Shown one piece after another: positions 1 to 7,553 of a stretch of 33,499 nucleotides of DNA. The DNA lies in assembly GCA_028293285.1 (NCBI GenBank), contig JAQGPC010000199.1, positions 1-33,499 of the forward strand. The letters run 5' to 3'. The stretch is from Pedosphaera sp. Lineage in GTDB: Bacteria; Verrucomicrobiota; Verrucomicrobiia; Limisphaerales; Pedosphaeraceae. The translations under genes were made by a program, and so were the position numbers. A model generated the notes under the pieces. It was not told the origin of the DNA. It did no database searches and worked only from the letters and a program-made list of their open reading frames with translations. Position 1 is the stretch's first letter, and every line of letters begins with the position of its first letter.

Positions 1-952
1 GTTGCACATCCTGGGGACGATAAAGCCGGAATAAATAATCGAAATGCGCCGGTCCCGCACCCACCCAGAAATGGTCCTGCCACATTTGATACGCCGGACG
101 CCAAATGGAAAACCGCAAATCATCGGCCTTGCCGCTCATGAAAGCTCGCTGAAATCGCTCATGCATGGCTGACATCTTGGGCAGCGCGAAAAACCCTGCG
201 CCGATCAGGAACACCAGCAGGACTAACGCCTGTAAACGATAGTTTCGTTGGAACAACAGCACCCCGCAAACTGCCACCAACACAATCCCTGTCACCAACC
301 ATCCCCCGCGAGATAGTGTCACTCCCACCCCAACCAGCATTACCACGGCAGCATACCCAAGAAAAATTTTGGTCAAATGCGAAAGCCGGCCCACCAGCAT
401 ATAACAAATAGCTAATGGCAAAAGCATTTCCAAAAATGCCGCGAGATGATTTGGATAAATAAACGTCCCCCCTGCCCGTCCTTTATACGTGTTGGTATAA
501 CCCCACACCTTGTCCGATTTCATTACGAACTGCCAGATCGCATACAGGGAAATTGCCATTCCCAAAAAAATCACCGTCATCGCGATGATCTGCGTCGATT
601 CCTGCCGATGGAGATTATTCAGAATGACGAAGAACAGGAATGTGTAGACTAAAATCCGGATCAACTCCTGTCGGGCCACATATTCAATGTCCGCCTGCAG
701 ATAACGGACAATTGCATACCCCGCAAATACCAATATTGCCCAGCAAATCGGCGGCCACAACAATTTCAATCGCGGGTTGACCCAAAAACGGATTGCCCAA
801 AGCGCGATCACTCCTGCGGTCAAACCTTGGAGCACGAGAAATTGCGCAGGCTCTGCGCCGCCCATGGCCAGCGGCCCGAAAACTAAAATCGCCAGCACCA
901 ACCCGAGAATGCCTCGCTCACACCAATTATCCAGCCGTTCGCGATCCATCAT
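1..952 (-). CDS. O-antigen ligase-like polytopic membrane protein (3' end beyond window)
   Basis: The reading frame opens at ATG 952-950 (a second ATG follows directly) and runs without a stop to the window edge, giving about 317 visible residues. The protein is strongly hydrophobic, with roughly eight or more membrane segments. It carries the pattern of the O-antigen ligase/polymerase (Wzy_C, WaaL-like) family: a GGTFIYPNHLAAFLE loop, a following TLSRGGW motif, then a periplasmic-type stretch with FSIWRPAYQMWQDHFWVGAG. Family members join or polymerise lipid-linked glycans at the periplasmic face of the inner membrane. It lies 36 bases downstream of leuC on the same strand, so it may be read from the same transcript, although the two have no obvious shared function. 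The missing C-terminus may carry TPR repeats, as in many relatives. The family is fairly sure; ligase versus polymerase cannot be decided. Confidence 0.82.
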   Translation of the reverse strand, partial: MMDRERLDNWCERGILGLVLAILVFGPLAMGGAEPAQFLVLQGLTAGVIALWAIRFWVNPRLKLLWPPICWAILVFAGYAIVRYLQADIEYVARQELIRILVYTFLFFVILNNLHRQESTQIIAMTVIFLGMAISLYAIWQFVMKSDKVWGYTNTYKGRAGGTFIYPNHLAAFLEMLLPLAICYMLVGRLSHLTKIFLGYAAVVMLVGVGVTLSRGGWLVTGIVLVAVCGVLLFQRNYRLQALVLLVFLIGAGFFALPKMSAMHERFQRAFMSGKADDLRFSIWRPAYQMWQDHFWVGAGPAHFDYLFRLYRPQDVQ

Positions 953-988
953 TTAGAGTAACTCGCCATTAACGGCTAAATGGTATGC

Positions 989-2365
989 TCAGTTCTTTTT
1001 GTCCCAATATTCGCGGGGATCAGTGATTTTGCCGGTCAAGGCACTCGCCGCTACCGTCGCGGGCGAAGCCAGGAAAACTTGCGATTCCTTATGGCCCATG
1101 CGACCGGGGAAATTACGGTTCGTGGCGCTGATGCACTTCATCGGCGAGTTCATGCGTCCGAACGTATCCACCGGTCCGCCCAAACACGCGGCGCAACCGG
1201 CATTTTCCGTCATCTGCACACCCGCATCCACCAGGATTTGCCACACCGTCTTATCGCCCCAAAGCACCGTCTGCAAATCATGCACAATTTCAGGAGTTGC
1301 CGGCACCCCAAACGTATCGATCACCACTCGCTTGCCCTTCAACACATGGGCGAATTCCAAAAAGTCGCTGGTCTTGCCGCCCGTGCATGAACCAATGTAC
1401 GCACGATCCAATTTCACGTCCATCTCCTTGGCCTTCTTGCGTTGGCCCGGATCAGGATGGCACGCCACTGTCGGCTCAAGCTTCGACAAATCCACCACCA
1501 TCTCGTAAACAAACTTCTCGTTCTGATCACGCTCCACTGGTTGATATGTCGCCTTCGTTCCGTTCAATTGGCAGCGATAATCCACGAACGCCTTCGTCTG
1601 CGAATCGAATTCAAAAATTCCGTTCTTGCCACCCGCTTCGATTGCCATGTTCGCAATCGTCATGCGGTCGTCCATCGTCAGGCCCGCCACGCCTGAACCA
1701 TCGAACTGCATCGCCCGGTATGTCGCGCCATCAAAACCAATCTCGCCGATGCAATGCAGGATGATGTCCTTCGCCATCACACCCGGTTGCAACTTGCCTT
1801 CGAGGCGGAAATGCATCGTTTCCGGCGCCTTGAGCAACAATTTGCCCGTGCCCATTACGAAACCTGCATCCGTATTGCCGATGCCCGTGGCAAATTCATT
1901 GAACGCCCCCGCCATGCAGGTGTGCGAATCCGTCCCGAACAAAATCTCGCCTGGACGCGTATGCCCCTTCTGCGGCAATGCCGTATGACAAACCCCCGCG
2001 TAATTCGACCCGTATTGCCGGTTCAACAAACCCTTCGACGCATCGAATACCCAATGACCATTCGGATCATCAATCACGTCATAAAAATAAGGAATCTCCT
2101 GTTCCTTCACGAAATCGCGCAAAATATCCACATTGCGGTTCGACTTCGAATCCGCCGTAAAAATGTAATGGTCGGGAATGATGACCACCCTGTTCTTGTC
2201 CCACACCTTGGCCGTCTTGCCGAACTCGCGCTTGAACACGCCAATCGTGCCCGGCCCGCACACATCGTGTGTCATCAGGACATCGGCTGATACCCATACA
2301 TTATCGCCCGCCTCAACCTTCGCCTTGCCTGCGGCGCGCGCCAAAATCTTTTCCGTCAAAGTCAT
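989..2365 (-). CDS. leuC: 3-isopropylmalate dehydratase large subunit (aconitase family)
   Basis: The 458-residue protein belongs to the LeuC/homoaconitase branch of the aconitases. With LeuD it isomerises 2- to 3-isopropylmalate in leucine synthesis. Visible marks are GTDSHTC at 144-150, the long GIGNTDAGFVMGTGK region, and the three 4Fe-4S ligands: Cys327 in IGSCTGG and Cys391/Cys394 in GCAACLGG. The frame could begin 13 codons upstream, but MTLTEKILARAAG at 2365 is the family's normal N-terminus, so that start is preferred. Length is near the family norm; the stretch VACHPDPGQRKKAKE around 300-314 looks somewhat longer than in short archaeal-type LeuC. No leuD lies in the window, so the small subunit must be encoded elsewhere or just outside. 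A homoaconitase or related hydro-lyase role cannot be excluded from sequence alone. Confidence 0.93.
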   Translation of the reverse strand: MTLTEKILARAAGKAKVEAGDNVWVSADVLMTHDVCGPGTIGVFKREFGKTAKVWDKNRVVIIPDHYIFTADSKSNRNVDILRDFVKEQEIPYFYDVIDDPNGHWVFDASKGLLNRQYGSNYAGVCHTALPQKGHTRPGEILFGTDSHTCMAGAFNEFATGIGNTDAGFVMGTGKLLLKAPETMHFRLEGKLQPGVMAKDIILHCIGEIGFDGATYRAMQFDGSGVAGLTMDDRMTIANMAIEAGGKNGIFEFDSQTKAFVDYRCQLNGTKATYQPVERDQNEKFVYEMVVDLSKLEPTVACHPDPGQRKKAKEMDVKLDRAYIGSCTGGKTSDFLEFAHVLKGKRVVIDTFGVPATPEIVHDLQTVLWGDKTVWQILVDAGVQMTENAGCAACLGGPVDTFGRMNSPMKCISATNRNFPGRMGHKESQVFLASPATVAASALTGKITDPREYWDKKN

Positions 2366-2585
2366 AAGAACACTTAGATTAGACGACCTCCGCCCCCACT
2401 GCAATATGGAATCATCCGCGCCTTCATCTTACTCTTACTCATAATCCCTGTCCCGCATGCGGTGGTTAATCTTAATCTCCTCAGTTTTGCCCCTATCGTT
2501 CTCGTCCTCGCTCCTGCCGTCGCTCCGTCCTCCGCCTTCCGGCTTCTTAGCGACTTCGCCTTGGTTGTTCAATATTTTCATTTTT

Positions 2586-2640
2586 TAACCCCCATTAACC
2601 CCCATTAACCCGGATTAAGACGGATTAACGCGGAATAATC
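2586..2640. repeat. TTAACCCCCA / GGATTAA short tandem array
   Basis: Successive near-identical units of about 10-12 bases (ATTAACCCCC, ATTAACCCGG, ATTAAGACGG, ATTAACGCGG) follow each other. A related run, CGCGTTAATTCGTGTAATTCGCGG, lies at 2767-2795. No coding content is visible. Confidence 0.6.
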
Positions 2641-2723
2641 CAGAATCGCTACCTTCCGCCCCGTTCGGAGTTCCGCCTTCAAGCGGTCTGGAGCAGGTGT
2701 AACGAAGCCAGACTTCTCCACGA

Positions 2724-2757
2724 CAATTGTAACAATGTAACCATTTAACCATGTAAC
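2724..2757. repeat. GTAACCATTTAAC-type dispersed motif (three copies in window)
   Basis: CAATTGTAACAATGTAACCA continues as TTTAACCATGTAAC. Related copies lie at 3421-3442 (ATAACCATTTAACAATTGTA) and 18914-18944 (CTTGTAACCATTTAACGTTG), all in spacers. The recurrence suggests a dispersed repeat; its role is unknown. Confidence 0.6.
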
Positions 2758-2832
2758 AGCTTTGGCAATTCGCGTTAATTCGTGTAATTCGCGGATAGCC
2801 TAATTTTTTCAACTCACATCTTCTCGTACCAG

Positions 2833-2918
2833 CTCGTACCAGTTCAAACCCACTCGATCCCACAGGTACGTGACATTTATGTCGCTTCATCGCAATCATT
2901 CCAATTGCTCCCAAAATT
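2833..2918. repeat. Diverged long direct repeat, copy 1
   Basis: This 85-base block begins CTCGTACCAGTTCAAACCC and ends near CCAAAATT. It is matched almost base for base by 3100-3184, with only a handful of substitutions and a small indel near the end. It is preceded by an extra CTCGTACCAG unit, so the 10-mer is tandem here. Confidence 0.85.
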
Positions 2919-2966
2919 AACGATAAACCACCAGCCACTCCGAACCGCCTTCTCCTGCCCGTAGCC

Positions 2967-2988
2967 GCCGACATCAGGAGGCTCTGAC
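2967..2988. repeat. GCCGAC-type short repeat, copy 1
   Basis: GCCGACATCAGGAGGCTCTG with two further bases matches GCCGACGTGAGGAGACTCTA plus two bases at 3223-3244. The spacing to the long repeat is similar in both places, so the two together look like parts of one duplicated unit. Confidence 0.65.
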
Positions 2989-3099
2989 ATCCTTCCGATC
3001 TTCCGACCTGATAACTTTATAACCTGAAAACCCGCCCCGCTTTCCCGTTCAATCACGTCACTCATCACTCGTCACCTTTCACGAACTTGGTCACAACTA

Positions 3100-3184
3100 C
3101 TCGTACCAGTTCAAACCCACTCGATCCCAAAGGTGCGTGACATTTATGTCGCTTCATCGTAATCATTCCAACTGCCTCAAAATT
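3100..3184. repeat. Diverged long direct repeat, copy 2
   Basis: Second copy of the block at 2833-2918, 267 bases downstream. The shared core includes GACATTTATGTCGCTTCATC. Some substitutions would change amino acids in the only shared open frame, arguing against a coding role. Further CTCGTACCAG-like units occur at 3304-3330. Confidence 0.85.
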
Positions 3185-3222
3185 GGCAACAACGCCCTAT
3201 TTTCCTCCTTGCACCGGTAGGA

Positions 3223-3244
3223 GCCGACGTGAGGAGACTCTAAC
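3223..3244. repeat. GCCGAC-type short repeat, copy 2
   Basis: Counterpart of 2967-2988, lying 39 bases after the end of long-repeat copy 2 (49 bases for copy 1). This supports duplication of a unit of roughly 150 bases. Confidence 0.65.
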
Positions 3245-3542
3245 TTTGACTCCCACCTTTTCAACGCCTTCAATCCCCACCCTTTCCCTTCCAACCCATA
3301 CCTGCTCGTACTAGCTCGTACCAGCTCGCATTGGCTCGAAATGAGTCATATGAACCGTTAGAGCCCAACCGATCCGGACATTTCGGTTCGTCATTCGAAA
3401 TTCGACATTCGTCATTATCGATAACCATTTAACAATTGTAACGGTCTCAGCCGTCCACGCAAATGCTCCATTGGCTGCATTGACTCCATTGGATTATTTT
3501 TAATCATTGGAAAACCCTCCACCCGCTTTTAGAACCATATCC

Positions 3543-3717
3543 ATGCACCTCTTAAAGCAACTTGCTTACCTTTTCCTGATGCTTTTCGCCCTCACCCCGG
3601 CGCAAAGTCAAAGACACCGCCTGGCTCGATATCAGTCAGTCGCTCGCTCTACCAACGCGCGTGGAACTCCGACCGCAACGAGCTGATGATCGTCTGGGCC
3701 AAAGCCCATCTCTAAAA
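3543..3717 (+). pseudogene. Possible relic of a small exported protein
   Basis: An ATG at 3543 opens a classic signal-peptide-like start (MHLLKQLAYLFLMLFALTPA) that breaks down into basic, meaningless sequence and stops after 47 codons. A different frame over the following bases reads KDTAWLDISQSL, and another reads LYQRAWNSDRNELMIVWAKA before TAA at about 3715. One or two small frameshifts would join these into a short secreted protein of about 55-60 residues. No family is recognised. The alternative is coincidence in repeat-rich spacer DNA. Confidence 0.35.
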
Positions 3718-3767
3718 TCTCCCGCGCTTTGTGTTCTGCTTATTAACCGGGACTAACTATGCCTAAT

Positions 3768-3802
3768 ATAAAAAACGAAAGCCCTGCGTTTCCGCAGGGC
3801 TT
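3768..3802 (-). terminator. Rho-independent terminator
   Basis: A perfect 10-bp stem (AAGCCCTGCG / CGCAGGGCTT) with a four-base loop is followed on the minus strand by TTCGTTTTTTAT. It sits 27 bases past the stop of the minus-strand gene ending at 3830 and is the strongest terminator in the window. Confidence 0.9.
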
Positions 3803-3829
3803 GTCTCATTCCCTTACCCCTGATGCCCC

Positions 3830-4687
3830 TTACTGAGTTTGAGTTGTTATTGCATTCGTAGATTGTATCCGGGGGGTATTAGTTACCCCGATTAGCTGCT
3901 TGGGAAAGGCCTGCAACTGTCTCCTCGACGCTCTATTGGTGGCAAAATCTCCATCCCCGGGAAGAATGGAATTTGTTGCCAAAGTGAATGAGCTCGCTGC
4001 TCCGCCACCAAGCGAAGTTCCGACGCCAGCATTCGTGCCGACCCCGGCATTCGCTGTACCACCGGCCCCGGTAGAATTAAGCGAACCGCCTACTCCTCCC
4101 GCGTTCACTGTGCCACCCACCCCACTTGAATTTAATGAGGCTCCTGTGTTCAGAGTATTGGGAACAGTTTGGGTAATCCTTCCATTGGCATCAATATTAA
4201 CCGTTGGAGTCGGTGGAACTATAATCGCATTTGGCGTCACGACTACACCTGCGGAAGCGTCTGCACCTGTCGATGTTCCAACTGTCCCGCCGCTCCCCGT
4301 TGTGGTATTGGCACTTGTAGAAGTGCCTGTTGTAGAAGCCCCTGTATTTGACGATGTTCCGTTAGTTCCAAATGTATTGGTAGCTCCAATTGATCCATTC
4401 GCACCCGGATTAACAGTATTAGTTGCGGTTCCCGCCGCTCCCACTGTGCCTTCCGTGCTACTCCGAATTCCCGGAATCACCGGTGGAGCCGTGCCTACAG
4501 TTCGGCTGTCAAAGCCTGGCCCTGCTGGAGGGAGAGGCGGAGCGGGATTCGGAGCCGTGCCTCGATATCCGGCCCCGGCAGCCGCCCCAGCACCTGCCGG
4601 AGCTGTGGCTTGTCCCCATGCTTCGTTACTGTTAAGACCGGCTATCAGGGCAGCCGATACAATGGTTACGGTTAGAATTTTTTTCAT
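3830..4687 (-). CDS. Low-complexity Gly/Ala/Thr/Asn-rich exported protein
   Basis: The protein is 285 residues from the preferred start at 4687 (MKKILTVTIVSAALIAGLNS), where a typical Sec signal peptide begins. The frame extends 11 codons further upstream, but those codons add nothing signal-like. After the signal come a Pro/Ala/Gly stretch, then long Asn/Thr/Ser/Gly runs (such as NTGASTTGTSTSANTTTGSG) and degenerate GVGGTVNAGG / GAGGTANAGV repeats. The last 50 residues are less biased and basic. There are no Cys residues, catalytic motifs or membrane anchors. Such composition fits an extracellular, possibly glycosylated or adhesive protein, but no family is recognised. It is divergent from the glycosidase-like gene at 4867 and has its own terminator. 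Confidence 0.75.
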   Translation of the reverse strand: MKKILTVTIVSAALIAGLNSNEAWGQATAPAGAGAAAGAGYRGTAPNPAPPLPPAGPGFDSRTVGTAPPVIPGIRSSTEGTVGAAGTATNTVNPGANGSIGATNTFGTNGTSSNTGASTTGTSTSANTTTGSGGTVGTSTGADASAGVVVTPNAIIVPPTPTVNIDANGRITQTVPNTLNTGASLNSSGVGGTVNAGGVGGSLNSTGAGGTANAGVGTNAGVGTSLGGGAASSFTLATNSILPGDGDFATNRASRRQLQAFPKQLIGVTNTPRIQSTNAITTQTQ

Positions 4688-4866
4688 TAATAAGCCTTTG
4701 TTTCTTCTACTAACCTCCACCTAACCCTTTATATCGCAATGGGGAAAGAACCTTACTGGACTACTTGAATCGCCTTTAATCTCCTGCAAACTTCCGTGTC
4801 TTTGTTTGTAGCATTCGCGGTAATTTCCTTTGCATCTCTCCTGCAATTCACAATCATTCCATTACC

Positions 4867-7101
4867 ATGACCCTGCGTTTTGCCTTACTGCGATACGTCG
4901 CAATTTTTAATTGCTTCCTTCTGTCCGCGACCTCCCAAAACCTCCCAAACTTCGATCAGGTTGTTGCCGCCAAACATGATCTCTGGGGCGAAGCGGCCAT
5001 GCATCAAACCAATGGTGCCAGCTACGAATTTTTTCAGGCTCTTTTGCCTCCTCCTCGCTACGTAAATGCCGATTTCCATTTCTATCCCATTGTCCTCAGT
5101 GCGCCTAACGCCAAAGTTAAAGCCCGCCTCATCTCCAATGGCAGCGGCATCAACCTGAACGCTGGCACGCGCAGTTGGCACGAAGTCGGCACACCCGTCA
5201 CCTTTCGCGTCGGCCCGGACGAATTCCGGTTTGGCGATATTCTTAATCGCGTTCAACACCCTACGCTCGCCGAAGGATACCTGCCCATCGCCGAAATCCG
5301 TTACTCTCACGATTGGAACATGTTTAAGGAAGAGGCCTTTGCCAGCGTGGATCCCCTGCTCGCTTCCAATGGCGTCGTGTTCGTAAAGTTTTCCCTCGCC
5401 CACGGCAGCAACGACTTCATCACCGCCCAGTTCGACTCGAAACAGCTTAAATTTTCCCAGGGCAAAGTGACTGATGATCAAGGCCAGCTTCTGGCTTGGT
5501 TCGATAAATCATGGAATTGGGACCGCAACGCCGCCCATGCTAAAATCAACACTACCAACTTCGCCACCCTCGCTCTCTTCACCAAACCCTTGGCCACCAA
5601 CTCATCGTCTTCCTCGCCGCTGGATTACTCCGCCCAACGCCAAAAATGCGCCGATACTTGGAAGCAAATTCTTGCCCAAGGCATGAATGTAGAAACTCCT
5701 GAACCGCTCGTTAATCACGCCTGGAAAAACCTCATCATTCAGGACTTCACCATCACCAAAGGTGACAACCTTTACTACAGCGCCGGCAATCAATATGAAA
5801 AAATGTATGGCGCGGAAACCAGTGATGCCGCTGTTCCGCTTATGGGTTGGGGCTACGAAGCCGACATGCGCCGCTTTCTTCCTGTGATACTGAACCTCGT
5901 GGACAAACGTCTCACCAATCATTTCGCCGGTCACAAGCTTGACACGCTTTGCCGCTTCTACTGGCAAACCCGTGACATCGAATTCATCAAATCCCTCCGT
6001 CCCCGCTGGCAAATCGAACTCGATTGGATTCTTAACAGTCGCGGCGGCGAATACGGGCTGCTTCCGAAAGACAATTACTGCACCGACATCGAGCAACCCG
6101 TTTACTCCTTCAGTTCCAATGCCAAATGCTGGGCCGCCTTGCGCGATCTCGTTCCCGTTCTCGAAGCCATTGGCGATCACAATACCGCCAAACGTGTCGC
6201 CGAAATCGCGCCCAAATACAAACAGGACATCCTCGCCGCACTTGAAAAAAATATTCGCTACGAAACCCAACCGCCCTTCATCCCCGTCGCACTGTTCTAT
6301 GATGAAGGTCTCCACGATCCCATTACGGAAACTCGCATTGGCAGCTACTGGGATTTAGTTGCTAACTACGTCATCGGTTCGCGCATCTTTGCCGGCAGCG
6401 AACGCGAAACCTGGGTGCCAAAATATCTCGAAACCCACGGCGGCCTCTGCATGGGTCTTACCCGCTCCGCCGCGACCAATCACACCTTCTGGACCGGCAA
6501 ACATCGCACCAATCCCCTCTACGGAAAACGCTACATCATTGACACGCTCCGCCGCGACGACCCCGAACGCGCGCTCGTCAGTTTCTACGGCATGCTCGCC
6601 CACGGCATGACCCGCAACACCTTCATCGGCGCGGAAGGCACATCACTGCAACCCCTCGACGAAGGCGGCCGGTTTTTTTATTGCCCGCCGAACACCGCGA
6701 GTAACGGCCAATGGCTTTGGACCTTGCGCAACCTCCTCGTGCAGGATTTTGACACGAATGAAGACGGTACGCCCGATACCCTTCGCCTCCTCTTCGCCAC
6801 TCCCAAACGCTGGCTCGAAGATGGCAAAACCATCAAGATCGAACGCGCACCTACCGCCTTCGGCCCCGTCTCAATCAGCGCACAATCAAAGTTGAGCCAG
6901 GGCGAAGTGCTTGTTCAAGTCGATCTGCCATCTCGCAATCAACCCGACAAAACCCTCCTCCGCATCCGCGTACCCGCTGGCTGGAAAGTCCTTTCCGCTC
7001 AGGCGGAAACTCGAACCTTCCAAGCCGACGACACCGGTGCCATCGATATTTCTTCATTAAAGGGCTCACAAACCCTCCGCTTCCAGGTGACTGCAAATTG
7101 A
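4867..7101 (+). CDS. Secreted six-hairpin-glycosidase-like protein
   Basis: The protein is 744 residues with an N-terminal signal-like segment (ALLRYVAIFNCFLLSATSQ). An N-terminal beta-rich part (about 25-250) is followed by an alpha-helical region (about 270-640) with GAETSDAAVPLMGWGYEADM, repeated aromatic/acidic motifs and GSYWDLVANYVIGS. It closes with a small beta domain (about 650-744). This order, beta-sandwich then (alpha/alpha)6 barrel then small C-terminal domain, resembles the six-hairpin glycosidase superfamily. The exact GH family and catalytic acids cannot be assigned by eye. It is probably a periplasmic or secreted polysaccharide-acting enzyme, consistent with the other secreted carbohydrate-type proteins in the window. 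It is a single-gene unit with a candidate terminator at 7183-7216. No clear Shine-Dalgarno sequence precedes the ATG. Confidence 0.72.
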   Translation: MTLRFALLRYVAIFNCFLLSATSQNLPNFDQVVAAKHDLWGEAAMHQTNGASYEFFQALLPPPRYVNADFHFYPIVLSAPNAKVKARLISNGSGINLNAGTRSWHEVGTPVTFRVGPDEFRFGDILNRVQHPTLAEGYLPIAEIRYSHDWNMFKEEAFASVDPLLASNGVVFVKFSLAHGSNDFITAQFDSKQLKFSQGKVTDDQGQLLAWFDKSWNWDRNAAHAKINTTNFATLALFTKPLATNSSSSSPLDYSAQRQKCADTWKQILAQGMNVETPEPLVNHAWKNLIIQDFTITKGDNLYYSAGNQYEKMYGAETSDAAVPLMGWGYEADMRRFLPVILNLVDKRLTNHFAGHKLDTLCRFYWQTRDIEFIKSLRPRWQIELDWILNSRGGEYGLLPKDNYCTDIEQPVYSFSSNAKCWAALRDLVPVLEAIGDHNTAKRVAEIAPKYKQDILAALEKNIRYETQPPFIPVALFYDEGLHDPITETRIGSYWDLVANYVIGSRIFAGSERETWVPKYLETHGGLCMGLTRSAATNHTFWTGKHRTNPLYGKRYIIDTLRRDDPERALVSFYGMLAHGMTRNTFIGAEGTSLQPLDEGGRFFYCPPNTASNGQWLWTLRNLLVQDFDTNEDGTPDTLRLLFATPKRWLEDGKTIKIERAPTAFGPVSISAQSKLSQGEVLVQVDLPSRNQPDKTLLRIRVPAGWKVLSAQAETRTFQADDTGAIDISSLKGSQTLRFQVTAN

Positions 7102-7182
7102 TTCTGTCGTAGGACTTGGCCTACAAAGAAAAGAGAAATTTTCTGAATATCCCTTTCCAGGTAACTTCTTCATTTTAACTGC

Positions 7183-7216
7183 ACACAACCTGAATCTCTC
7201 AAGTTGTGTTTATTTT
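7183..7216 (+). terminator. Candidate rho-independent terminator
   Basis: ACACAACCTGA and TCAAGTTGTGT pair over 11 positions with one mismatch, around the loop ATCTC, followed by TTATTTT. It lies about 80 bases after the glycosidase-like stop codon. Confidence 0.65.
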
Positions 7217-7305
7217 AGGCTGGGAACAATTTGGTCCAAAACGCCAGGAAGTGGGGAAGGCCGCGACTCGTCCGTCATATCGCTCGGATAGCGTGGCCCG
7301 AATTG

Positions 7306-7350
7306 CAGGGACGGTTGGTGGCGACTTTTAAGTCAAAGCCTCCGTCCCTG
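7306..7350. repeat. Inverted repeat with nested hairpin
   Basis: Nine-base perfect arms CAGGGACGG (7306-7314) and CCGTCCCTG (7342-7350) enclose an inner GACTT-TT-AAGTC hairpin. The right arm is followed by TCTTTTC. It may be a bidirectional terminator-like structure between converging genes or a small palindromic repeat. Confidence 0.55.
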
Positions 7351-7464
7351 TCTTTTCAAGATCCAGGAAAGCAGCACAGATTTTCCAACTTTAACTCAGA
7401 AATCACGCCGACAGCCGGTGAATTGCAACCAGACATGTTTGCACCTTCAGCGTTGGTGGATGGT

Positions 7465-7502
7465 TCTCCTTCTCCCGGGGGAGAAGGCCGGGATGAGGGC
7501 GA
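7465..7502. repeat. GC-rich palindromic dispersed repeat, copy 1
   Basis: The core CCTTCTCCCGGGGGAGAAGG has nine-base arms, followed by CCGGGATGAGGGCGA. A degenerate copy lies at 28739-28777 (CCCTCTCCGCCTTGGGGGTA then GAAGGATTAAGGGTGAGG). Similar elements are common between genes in many bacteria; here both copies lie next to secreted-protein genes. Confidence 0.6.
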
Positions 7503-7553
7503 GCTTATCACTGACTTCTCCCTGCGAGGAATCTTCCCGGCGATCAAAACTCC

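Larger units (their letters stand above)
2366..3829. other. 1.46 kb repeat-rich intergenic region
   Basis: No convincing gene was found apart from the small relic at 3543-3717. Two minus-strand open frames here (2615-2974 and 2877-3068) are made of the repeats listed separately and show no family resemblance. The region holds TTAACC-rich arrays (2586-2640, 2767-2795), two long diverged direct repeats (2833-2918, 3100-3184), paired GCCGAC elements (2967-2988, 3223-3244), CTCGTACCAG tandem units, GTAACCATTTAAC motifs and a terminator at 3768-3802. Confidence 0.75.
7217..7553. other. Spacer with hairpins and a dispersed repeat; no gene
   Basis: The stretch contains a large inverted repeat (7306-7350) and a GC-rich palindromic repeat (7465-7502). 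Open frames here carry no recognisable protein and overlap those repeats. Confidence 0.6.

Noticed and set aside
2586-2640. CRISPR-like array
   Set aside because: Units are 10-12 bases and adjoin without spacers, so it is a simple tandem repeat.
2615-3068. Two minus-strand open frames in the repeat region
   Set aside because: They are built from dispersed repeats whose copies differ at amino-acid-changing positions; no protein signal was found.
3900-4724. A 274-residue plus-strand open frame, Pro/Val/Ala-rich, opposite the low-complexity secreted protein
   Set aside because: It mirrors the Gly/Ala/Thr repeats of the minus-strand gene. It has no signal peptide or family resemblance, and the minus strand has both a signal peptide and a terminator.
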